Positions 8,851 through 15,457 of a stretch of DNA of 64,000 bases are shown in pieces; position 1 is the first letter of the stretch; each line of letters begins with the position of its first letter. The position numbers and the translations under genes are program-made. A model generated the notes under the pieces. The model was not told the DNA's origin. It saw nothing but the letters and a program-made list of their open reading frames with translations, and ran no database searches. The stretch is from Anabaena cylindrica PCC 7122 (GTDB lineage: Bacteria > Cyanobacteriota > Cyanobacteriia > Cyanobacteriales > Nostocaceae). Location: assembly GCF_000317695.1 (NCBI RefSeq), contig NC_019771.1, positions 5,818,001-5,882,000 of the forward strand, given 5' to 3'.

Positions 8851-8876
8851 TGTCCGCTCTTGCGGACATTTTATTT
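8851..8876 (+). terminator. Intrinsic terminator, GC hairpin plus T-run, no gene upstream
   Basis: TGTCCGC and GCGGACA form a perfect 7-bp stem with a TCTT loop, followed by TTTTATTT. It is a textbook rho-independent terminator on the plus strand, yet the nearest upstream gene ends 510 bp earlier, behind another hairpin. Confidence 0.65.
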
Positions 8877-9039
8877 ATAAATATTTATAAATAAACTTTT
8901 CGTGTGTGTACAGTTAATAAATCACAATCCACCTTGTTTGTGTATATGAATGCTTCTAGTGCATAAAAATCAATTTTCTTAATATTTTGATATTTAGGTA
9001 AAACATGAAAATTAAAATTAGGACTACTGGGAATTTGTA

Positions 9040-9163
9040 TATATAGCCTTTCCCAAGCTCATGAAATACACCCCACCCGCGCTGTCGCGCACCCTCCCCT
9101 TACCAAGGGGAGGGTTGGGGAGGGGTAATTTTGTATCTTAACTAGAGTGGAAAAGGCTATATA
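9040..9163. mobile_element. MITE-like element, 124 bp with 15-bp terminal inverted repeats
   Basis: TATATAGCCTTTCCC (9040-9054) and GGAAAAGGCTATATA (9149-9163) are inverted repeats matching at 14 of 15 positions. The interior holds a second perfect 10-bp stem (CCCTCCCCTT/AAGGGGAGGG, 9092-9114). There is no coding capacity. Flanking TA dinucleotides would fit a TA target duplication. Confidence 0.65.
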
Positions 9164-9387
9164 AATCTCTTATTTGATTTTTGATAGCTTGCGTGGCGTA
9201 GCCATACAAGACTTAGTAGGTATCAATTCTATCTTTCCTGTTAAGAGTTCCCTGACTACACAAGTAGATATGCCTACGGCACACTACCGCGAACAGGAAT
9301 CAAACCGGATTCCTATATGTTCACAGTTTTTAACTCCTTTTTTATTTCTTAGTGAGAAATTCAGAAAATAATTGAATCAATTTTTTG

Positions 9388-9420
9388 GACATAACTAATA
9401 CATTTATGTCTTTTTATTTT
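9388..9420 (+). terminator. AT-rich hairpin followed by T-run
   Basis: GACATAA and TTATGTC form a 7-bp stem with a 9-nt loop, followed by TTTTTATTTT. It could end a short transcript from the preceding intergenic region. It is related in sequence to the hairpin at 8548-8572. Confidence 0.45.
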
Positions 9421-9567
9421 GACTATTTGACCTGAATAGAAAACCTCATCCCTTGATTTAACCAGGCTTTTAGCGATTTACTGAGTAAAGCATCCAATTC
9501 ATTAAAGTAAGACCATGGGATGACTAGCATCGTCTAAAATCTCTAGAAGATGAATAGGCAACACTGC

Positions 9568-9918
9568 ATGAGTAACACCACAGACACCATTTTTAGCAAA
9601 ATTATCCGTAAAGAAGTTCCCGCAAATATCGTTTATGAGGATGACTTAGCTTTAGCCTTCACAGATGTTAACCCCCAAGCACCAGTTCACATCCTCGTCA
9701 TTCCCAAAAAACCCATAGTTAACCTCGCAACAGCCGAACCAGAAGATCAAGCTTTATTAGGACATCTTTTATTAACAGTCCAGAAAGTCGCAGCACAAGC
9801 CGGACTAGAAAACGGTTATCGCGTAGTTATGAATACTGGTGTTGATGGCGGTCAAACAGTCTATCACCTACATATACATATACTAGGCCGTCGCCCTATG
9901 TCCTGGCCTCCTGGTTGA
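9568..9918 (+). CDS. HIT (histidine triad) family nucleotide-binding protein
   Basis: The 116-residue length is the usual one for HINT-type proteins. The histidine triad HLHIHILGRR lies near the C-terminus (His-x-His-x-His-x-x), and the family hallmark IFSKIIRKEVPANIVYEDDL opens the protein. HIT hydrolases cleave phosphoramidates of AMP such as AMP-lysine; the physiological substrate in bacteria is uncertain. The ATG at 9568 gives MSNTTDTIFS, matching relatives; an ATG at 9550 would add six residues (MNRQHC) and is less likely. The product is cytoplasmic and the gene stands alone, 214 bp upstream of psbA on the same strand. Confidence 0.92.
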   Translation: MSNTTDTIFSKIIRKEVPANIVYEDDLALAFTDVNPQAPVHILVIPKKPIVNLATAEPEDQALLGHLLLTVQKVAAQAGLENGYRVVMNTGVDGGQTVYHLHIHILGRRPMSWPPG

Positions 9919-9947
9919 TTTTCACATCTGCAAATCAACTATAAATC

Positions 9948-9973
9948 TTGTGGTGTAGGCATCCTGCCCGCAC
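9948..9973. repeat. Palindrome-family fragment (TTGTGGTGTAGGCATC...)
   Basis: TTGTGGTGTAGGCATCCTGC followed by CCGC closely resembles one arm of the palindromic element at about 56.27-56.34 kb (TTGTGGTGCGGGCATCTTGC then CCGC). It appears to be a half copy of a dispersed repeat in the psbA upstream region. Confidence 0.5.
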
Positions 9974-10132
9974 CAATCATTACTGTAAATCTAAATACAT
10001 TAGTAAAACCTATAATTGATATAACCAATACTTATTTTATTTATCTTTACAAAACGCAACTAAGGCTTTAATGTTGGATACAGGTAGGCAAAACCACCTA
10101 TCAACATCATAAAAAAATAAAGCACTCATAAA

Positions 10133-11215
10133 ATGACCACAACCATTCAACAGCGTTCAACCGCTAACGTCTGGGATCGCTTCTGCGAGTGGATCACCAG
10201 CACCGAAAACCGTATCTACATCGGTTGGTTCGGCGTTTTGATGATTCCTACCCTGTTAGCTGCTACCACCTGCTTCATCATCGCATTCATCGCTGCGCCT
10301 CCCGTTGACATCGACGGTATCCGTGAGCCAGTTGCAGGTTCTTTAATCTACGGAAACAACATCATCTCCGGTGCAGTTGTTCCTTCCTCCAACGCTATTG
10401 GTTTGCACTTCTACCCAATCTGGGAAGCAGCTTCCTTAGATGAGTGGTTGTACAACGGCGGTCCTTACCAATTGGTAATTTTCCACTTCTTGATCGGTTG
10501 CGCTTGCTACTTAGGTCGTCAGTGGGAATTGTCTTACCGCTTAGGTATGCGTCCTTGGATCTGTGTAGCTTACTCCGCGCCTTTGGCATCTGCTACCGCA
10601 GTATTCTTGATCTACCCAATTGGTCAAGGTTCATTCTCTGACGGTATGCCTTTAGGTATCTCTGGAACCTTCAACTTCATGATCGTGTTCCAAGCTGAAC
10701 ACAACATCTTGATGCACCCCTTCCATATGTTGGGAGTAGCTGGTGTATTCGGTGGTTCCTTGTTCTCTGCAATGCACGGTTCTTTGGTAACTTCCTCCTT
10801 GGTTCGTGAAACAACCGAAACCGAATCACAAAACTACGGTTACAAATTCGGTCAAGAAGAAGAAACCTACAACATCGTTGCAGCACACGGTTACTTCGGT
10901 CGCTTGATTTTCCAATACGCTTCCTTCAACAACAGCCGTTCACTTCACTTCTTCTTAGCTGCTTGGCCAGTAATCGGAATCTGGTTCACAGCTTTGGGTG
11001 TCAGCACAATGGCTTTCAACTTGAACGGTTTCAACTTCAACCAATCAATCATTGATTCTCAAGGTCGTGTAATTGGTACATGGGCTGACGTAATCAACCG
11101 CGCTAACTTGGGTATGGAAGTAATGCACGAGCGTAACGCTCACAACTTCCCCTTAGATTTGGCTGCTGGTGATGTTGCTCCTGTTGCTTTAACTGCACCT
11201 GCAATCAACGGTTAA
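10133..11215 (+). CDS. psbA: Photosystem II reaction centre protein D1, Gln130 form
   Basis: The protein has 360 residues and is unmistakable D1, with five transmembrane helices in the thylakoid membrane. The redox and ligand residues are all in place: Tyr161, Asp170, Glu189, His190, His198, His215, Ser264, His272, His332, Glu333, His337, Asp342, and Ala344 as the mature C-terminus ahead of a 16-residue cleaved tail. Residue 130 is Gln (GRQWELS), the D1:1 type usually made under normal or low light, rather than the Glu130 high-light type. Codons are strongly biased toward C-ending choices (AAC, TTC, ATC) compared with neighbours, as expected for very high expression. It is monocistronic with a strong downstream terminator. 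Confidence 0.99.
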   Translation: MTTTIQQRSTANVWDRFCEWITSTENRIYIGWFGVLMIPTLLAATTCFIIAFIAAPPVDIDGIREPVAGSLIYGNNIISGAVVPSSNAIGLHFYPIWEAASLDEWLYNGGPYQLVIFHFLIGCACYLGRQWELSYRLGMRPWICVAYSAPLASATAVFLIYPIGQGSFSDGMPLGISGTFNFMIVFQAEHNILMHPFHMLGVAGVFGGSLFSAMHGSLVTSSLVRETTETESQNYGYKFGQEEETYNIVAAHGYFGRLIFQYASFNNSRSLHFFLAAWPVIGIWFTALGVSTMAFNLNGFNFNQSIIDSQGRVIGTWADVINRANLGMEVMHERNAHNFPLDLAAGDVAPVALTAPAING

Positions 11216-11235
11216 TAACTAAGATTTAGTTAAAC

Positions 11236-11267
11236 AAAAAACACTCTCCTTAAGGGGGGTGTTTTTT
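11236..11267 (+). terminator. Intrinsic terminator of psbA
   Basis: AAAAAACACTCTCC and GGGGGGTGTTTTTT form a 14-bp stem (two G-T pairs) around a TTAA loop. The T-run is part of the 3' arm. It lies 21 bases after the psbA stop codon. Confidence 0.9.
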
Positions 11268-11568
11268 GTTTGTGATGTAATTTTGATTAAGACTATACTC
11301 TCAGATACTTTTTCCGCAGTTGCACTGCCTATTTATTTAACTATTATACCAAGCGTGTTAATATACTAATGTAGCTATCAAGGTTGAGCCATGATTAGTT
11401 ACGAGTTTAAAACCCTAAGAGTTACTCATTTTATGTTCATACTTCACAAGGGTGTAAAACTGCTCAACCTGTCTGGATTATGGACGTTTCGCCTATAACA
11501 GTCAAGTCCATTTGGTATAAAAAGGCTGGATACAGCCTGCTATACAGTCAATTATGGAGGAAGACAAG
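11268..11568. other. Intergenic region upstream of sucrose-phosphate synthase
   Basis: There are no genes in these 300 bp. The region should hold the promoter of the sucrose-phosphate synthase gene, but no consensus pair is clear enough to mark. GGAGG at 11557-11561 is the ribosome binding site of that gene. Confidence 0.6.
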
Positions 11569-13770
11569 ATGTCAAACAGCCAAGGGTTGTACATTTTGCT
11601 GGTTAGTGTTCACGGTTTAATTAGAGGTCATAATCTAGAATTAGGAAGAGATGCCGACACTGGTGGACAAACAAAATATGCAGTCGAACTTGCCACCACA
11701 TTAGCCAAAAATCCTCAAGTAGAAAGAGTGGATTTAGTTACTCGGTTGGTGAATGATCCAAAAGTTAGTCCTGACTATGCTCAACCAATAGAAATTCTCT
11801 CAGATAAAGCTCAGATCATTCGTCTTGCTTGCGGGCCACGTCGCTATCTCCGCAAAGAAGTTCTCTGGCAGCATTTAGATACCTTTGCAGATGAATTGCT
11901 CAGACACATTCGTAAAGTTGGCAGAATACCAAATGTAATTCATACACACTACGCTGATGCAGGATATGTTGGCAGTCGGGTTGCAGGTTGGTTAGGAACA
12001 CCTCTTGTACATACTGGTCACTCCCTGGGACGGGTTAAACAGCAAAAATTATTGGAACAGGGAACTAAACAGGAAGTGATTGAAGATCATTTTCATATTA
12101 GTACAAGAATTGAAGCAGAAGAAATTACACTTGGTGGTGCAGCTTTAGTTATAGCCAGCACTAATCAAGAAGTTGAGCAGCAGTATAGTGTGTACGATCG
12201 CTATCAACCAGAAAGAATGGTGGTGATTCCTCCTGGTGTAGACTTGGATCGATTTTACCTACCTGGAGATGATTGGCACAATCCACCGATTCAAAAAGAA
12301 TTGGATCGATTTCTCAAAGATCCGCAAAAGCCAATCATCATGGCAATTTCCCGTCCAGCTATTCGTAAAAACGTCAGTAGTCTGATTAAGGCTTATGGTG
12401 AAGATCCTGAGTTGCGGAAACTGGCAAACCTAGTCATAGTCCTGGGCAAGCGGGACGACATCATGACGATGGAATCGGGGCCACGTCAGGTATTTATAGA
12501 GATATTGCAATTAATAGATCGCTACGACCTCTACGGTCACATTGCTTATCCTAAACACCATAATGCTGACGATGTGCCAGATTTATATCGGCTGACAGCT
12601 AGAACACAAGGGGTATTCATTAATCCTGCCTTGACAGAACCATTTGGACTTACCTTAATTGAAGCGAGTGCTTGCGGTGTACCTATTATTGCCACTGCTG
12701 ACGGTGGCCCACGGGATATTTTGGCAGCTTGTGAGAATGGATTGCTAATTGATCCCTTAAATATTCAAGAAATACAAAATGCTCTCCGCAAAGCCTTAAC
12801 AGATAAGGAACAATGGCAAAACTGGTCTAGCAATGGTTTAGTTAATGTTCGCAAATATTTCTCCTGGAATAGTCATGTAGAGAAATATTTAGAGAAAATA
12901 CACCTATTTCCCCAACGACGAATTCAATCTCTACTTAGTCCTTTGCCGGCATCTCCTGCGACTGATCATCCAGAGTGGAATGTGCCAGATACCAACCGTT
13001 TACCTACCGCTGATCGTTTCCTAGTTTGTGAAATTGATAATACGCTGCTGGGTGACAAAGAAGCCCTAGAAAAATTGATTCAGCGCATTCGTAACGAAGG
13101 ACATACAACTGGGGTTGGTATTGCCACAGGTCGCACTCTAGAAAGTACTTTGAGTATGTTGGAAGAATGGCGATTCCCGATGCCAGATTTGTTAATTACA
13201 TCAGCAGGTAGTGAAATTTACTACGGGCCGCAGATAGTTACAGATACAAGTTGGCAAAAACACATTGGTTACCAATGGCAAGCTGAAGCAATTCGGGCAG
13301 CAATGAAGAATATTCCCGGTGTAGAATTGCAACCAGAAGAAGCTCAACGCAAGTTTAAGGTTAGCTATTTTGTTGATGAAGCTAAAGCGCCTAACTTCCG
13401 AGAAATTATCCGCCATTTGCGTCGTCATCAACTACCTGTAAAAGGGATTTACAGCCACAATATGTATTTGGATTTAGTTCCTATCCGGGCTTCTAAGGGC
13501 GATGCAATTCGCTATGTGGCTTTGAAATGGGGTTTACCTGTTCAACGTTTCCTGGTAGCAGGGGCATCAGGTAATGATGAAACCATGCTTGGTGGTAACA
13601 CTTTAGGGGTTGTGGTGGGGAATTACAGCCAAGAAATTGAAAAGCTGCGGGGTTATCCACAGATTTATTTTGCTCAAGGTAATTATGCCTGGGGTATTTT
13701 GGAAGCCTTGGATTATTACGACTTTTTTGGTAATCTGTCTCAAAAACAGCCAGAAATGGTGACGGTTTAG
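11569..13770 (+). CDS. Sucrose-phosphate synthase with degenerate phosphatase-like domain
   Basis: The product of 733 residues has two parts. Residues 1-455 are a GT4 glycosyltransferase, with GGQTKYAVELA, HTHYADAGYVG, and the donor-site segment PALTEPFGLTLIEASACG. It should join UDP/ADP-glucose to fructose 6-phosphate. Residues about 480-725 are a HAD domain related to sucrose-phosphate phosphatase, with SKGDAIRYVALKWG and AGASGNDETML. HAD motif I reads EIDNT at about 488-492, with Glu where the catalytic Asp should be, so the phosphatase part is probably inactive, as reported for the Synechocystis enzyme. The start is ATG 11569, because GGAGG sits 7 bases upstream; ATG 11554 overlaps that site. 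Sucrose is a compatible solute in cyanobacteria and a carbon carrier to heterocysts. Confidence 0.9.
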   Translation: MSNSQGLYILLVSVHGLIRGHNLELGRDADTGGQTKYAVELATTLAKNPQVERVDLVTRLVNDPKVSPDYAQPIEILSDKAQIIRLACGPRRYLRKEVLWQHLDTFADELLRHIRKVGRIPNVIHTHYADAGYVGSRVAGWLGTPLVHTGHSLGRVKQQKLLEQGTKQEVIEDHFHISTRIEAEEITLGGAALVIASTNQEVEQQYSVYDRYQPERMVVIPPGVDLDRFYLPGDDWHNPPIQKELDRFLKDPQKPIIMAISRPAIRKNVSSLIKAYGEDPELRKLANLVIVLGKRDDIMTMESGPRQVFIEILQLIDRYDLYGHIAYPKHHNADDVPDLYRLTARTQGVFINPALTEPFGLTLIEASACGVPIIATADGGPRDILAACENGLLIDPLNIQEIQNALRKALTDKEQWQNWSSNGLVNVRKYFSWNSHVEKYLEKIHLFPQRRIQSLLSPLPASPATDHPEWNVPDTNRLPTADRFLVCEIDNTLLGDKEALEKLIQRIRNEGHTTGVGIATGRTLESTLSMLEEWRFPMPDLLITSAGSEIYYGPQIVTDTSWQKHIGYQWQAEAIRAAMKNIPGVELQPEEAQRKFKVSYFVDEAKAPNFREIIRHLRRHQLPVKGIYSHNMYLDLVPIRASKGDAIRYVALKWGLPVQRFLVAGASGNDETMLGGNTLGVVVGNYSQEIEKLRGYPQIYFAQGNYAWGILEALDYYDFFGNLSQKQPEMVTV

Positions 13771-13805
13771 GTTGCGATCGCACTAAGTGATTTGTGAATA
13801 ATCAG

Positions 13806-13867
13806 ATCTCCGACTTCTTTTTTTAAACTTGTCAAGAAATTATGAATTGATGCCAGAAGTCGGGGAT
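13806..13867 (+). terminator. Inverted repeat downstream of sucrose-phosphate synthase
   Basis: ATCTCCGACTTCT and AGAAGTCGGGGAT pair at 13 positions with one G-T, around a 36-nt loop. The arms resemble a dispersed cyanobacterial repeat. It could serve as terminator, since TTTTAGATTTT follows. Confidence 0.5.
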
Positions 13868-13956
13868 TTTAGATTTTGCAAGCGGGAACATTTTTAACAT
13901 TTTGGGATTGACATTTTCAGTAAAATTATCTATTTTAATGTGATATGTTCAAATTT

Positions 13957-14139
13957 ATCGACGCACCTCGCCCGAACCTTGAAAACCGCATAACTTCGTT
14001 AAGGTGTGTCGATGGCTTACACCACAAGGTTTTCAGGCTACAATTTCGACCATTTCTGAAACTTTTTTTTCCATTTTCAAGAGGTGTGTCGATTAGGGTA
14101 TCTCAAACCCTTGCTATGTAAGGTTTCCAGAAGTGAACT
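13957..14139 (+). promoter_or_regulatory. Probable CRISPR leader
   Basis: This non-coding AT-rich stretch abuts the first CRISPR repeat. It contains AGGTGTGTCGAT twice (14002-14013 and 14082-14093, 80 bp apart) and once inverted with one change (ATCGACGCACCT, 13957-13968), plus a poly-T tract. Such repeated motifs fit a leader needed for transcription and spacer acquisition; the assignment is by position and orientation. Confidence 0.55.
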
Positions 14140-14391
14140 CTTTACAAACCCACTTCCCCGCAAGGGGATGGAAACGTCCATTCTTCTTCAGTTTCTTTAG
14201 CAGAATCAACTATCTTTACAAACCCACTTCCCCGCAAGGGGATGGAAACATACAGTGGTATTCAGGTTACCACTGACCTGCTTTACAAACCCACTTCCCC
14301 GCAAGGGGATGGAAACTTTCATTAACCCAACCATTTCACCACATTGTTGTTCTGACTTTACAAACCCACTTCCCCGCAAGGGGATGGAAAC
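14140..14391 (+). CRISPR. CRISPR array, four 36-nt repeats and three spacers, no cas genes nearby
   Basis: Four identical 36-nt repeats (14140-14175, 14214-14249, 14281-14316, 14356-14391) begin CTTTACAAACCC and end GGGGATGGAAAC, with an internal hairpin CCCC-GCAA-GGGG. The spacers are 38, 31 and 39 nt. The GGAAAC 3' end suggests plus-strand transcription, with the leader upstream. All four copies are exact, so the array is not visibly decaying. No cas gene occurs in the 64 kb, so it would need Cas proteins encoded elsewhere. The type cannot be fixed from the repeat alone; similar cyanobacterial repeats accompany type I-D or type III systems. Confidence 0.97.
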
Positions 14392-14535
14392 ACATCCAAT
14401 ACCCTAATTGCTGATCAAATCGCTTTTTTCATCCTGTTAATCCTTTAATCCTGGACATCCTGATTCAGACAGTTTCTCCAAAACTCCCCAAAAATGTCAT
14501 TATAGTAAAGGTAAAAACGCACTGGAGACAAAGCC

Positions 14536-15132
14536 ACGGTTTACGCACGCCCTTTAGCCCGGTTAATTGAGCAACTGCAACGCCTTCCCGGAGTTGGCCC
14601 CAAATCTGCCCAGCGTCTAGCGTTGCATATTTTGAAACGTCCAGAGACAGAAGTAGAAGCCTTAGCACAGGCCATGATTGATGCAAAAAAACAAATAGGT
14701 TTGTGTCAAGTCTGCTATCACCTCTCATCTGAACCTGTATGTGAAATTTGTCGCAACCCCAACCGAGATAATAAAATTATCTGTGTAGTTGCAGATTCCC
14801 GTGATGTAATTGCACTAGAAAAAACCCGCGAATATAAAGGCAAGTATCACGTTTTAGGTGGGGTAATTTCCCCAATGGACGGTATTGGCCCGGAACAGTT
14901 GACAGTCCAACCTTTAGTGCGGAGAGTTAGTCAACAAAAGCCGCAAGAAGTAATTATGGCAATTAGTCCCAGTGTGGAAGGGGAAACAACAACATTATAT
15001 ATAGGTCAGCTACTCAAACCATTTACCAAAGTCACTCGTATTGCCTTTGGTCTACCGGTGGGTGGTGATTTAGAATATGCTGATGAGGTGACACTGGCTA
15101 GAGCTTTAGAAGGTCGGCGAGAATTAGATTAG
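14536..15132 (+). CDS. recR: Recombination protein RecR with apparent ACG start codon
   Basis: RecR acts with RecO/RecF in loading RecA at gaps. The frame encodes the helix-hairpin-helix LPGVGPKSAQRLALH, the four-cysteine zinc finger (CQVCYHL...CEICRNP), and the Toprim domain with VADSRDVIALE and LPVGGDLEYADE. The homologous N-terminus, VYARPLARLIEQLQRLPG, is present but is preceded by ACG (14536-14538) where relatives have ATG. No ATG, GTG or TTG lies between the in-frame stop at 14512-14514 and the helix-hairpin-helix; GGAGA sits 7 bases before the ACG. From ACG the length is 198 residues, typical for RecR. The first standard start, TTG 14623, would remove the DNA-binding motif. Confidence 0.85.
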   Translation, partial: TVYARPLARLIEQLQRLPGVGPKSAQRLALHILKRPETEVEALAQAMIDAKKQIGLCQVCYHLSSEPVCEICRNPNRDNKIICVVADSRDVIALEKTREYKGKYHVLGGVISPMDGIGPEQLTVQPLVRRVSQQKPQEVIMAISPSVEGETTTLYIGQLLKPFTKVTRIAFGLPVGGDLEYADEVTLARALEGRRELD

Positions 15133-15457
15133 ATATCTAGGGTTTGCTGTTCGCGTAGCGTGCCGTTAGGCGTAACAGTTATCTATGAGGGCAGGGAATA
15201 GGGAACAGTTTTAGCCATTTTCATATCCTCAGTTTCCCAGATTCGACCAGAAAAATGCACCTGTTTTGAGACACCATCAGCCAAAACCTTGCACTTTATT
15301 GTGATAAAAATTCACGAAACCCTTATCAATAAATTACTAGACATAACAATCCTCAATATACTTCGCAAGGCCAAAATTTGAGCTTTTGCATTGGATCATC
15401 TTTTTTGTGGAGTTCTCCGATTAACTCACAAAAATTATTAACTGAACAGTATTGGTT
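15133..15457. other. Intergenic region with dispersed-repeat fragments
   Basis: This 325-bp gap between recR and the convergent O-antigen ligase gene contains no gene. It holds an inverted-repeat fragment around GCGTAGCGTGCCGTTAGGCG (15156-15175) and, at 15391-15417, a copy of one end of the element inserted at 56.2-56.4 kb. Confidence 0.6.
15391..15417. repeat. 27-bp copy of the right end of the 56.3-kb MITE-like element
   Basis: The sequence starting TTGGATCATC and ending GTGGAGTTCTC is identical over 27 bases to 56337-56363, the right end of the element inserted in the DUF5615 gene. Confidence 0.8.

Larger units (their letters stand above)
8341..9567. other. 1.2-kb AT-rich intergenic region with hairpins and a MITE-like element
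   Basis: I see no convincing protein gene here. Short open frames at 8307-8498 and 9174-9371 lack ribosome binding sites and run through repeats. The region contains four hairpins (8456-8487, 8548-8572, 8851-8868, 9388-9410) and one inverted-repeat element (9040-9163), described separately. Confidence 0.8.

Noticed and set aside
9174..9371. A 65-codon frame in the gap before the HIT gene
   Set aside because: It starts next to a MITE-like element, runs through repeat-like sequence (GCGTGGCGTAGCCAT), and lacks a ribosome binding site.
14140..15132. The idea of a defence island around the CRISPR array
   Set aside because: Neighbours are sucrose-phosphate synthase and recR, both core genes; no cas, nuclease or toxin gene adjoins the array.
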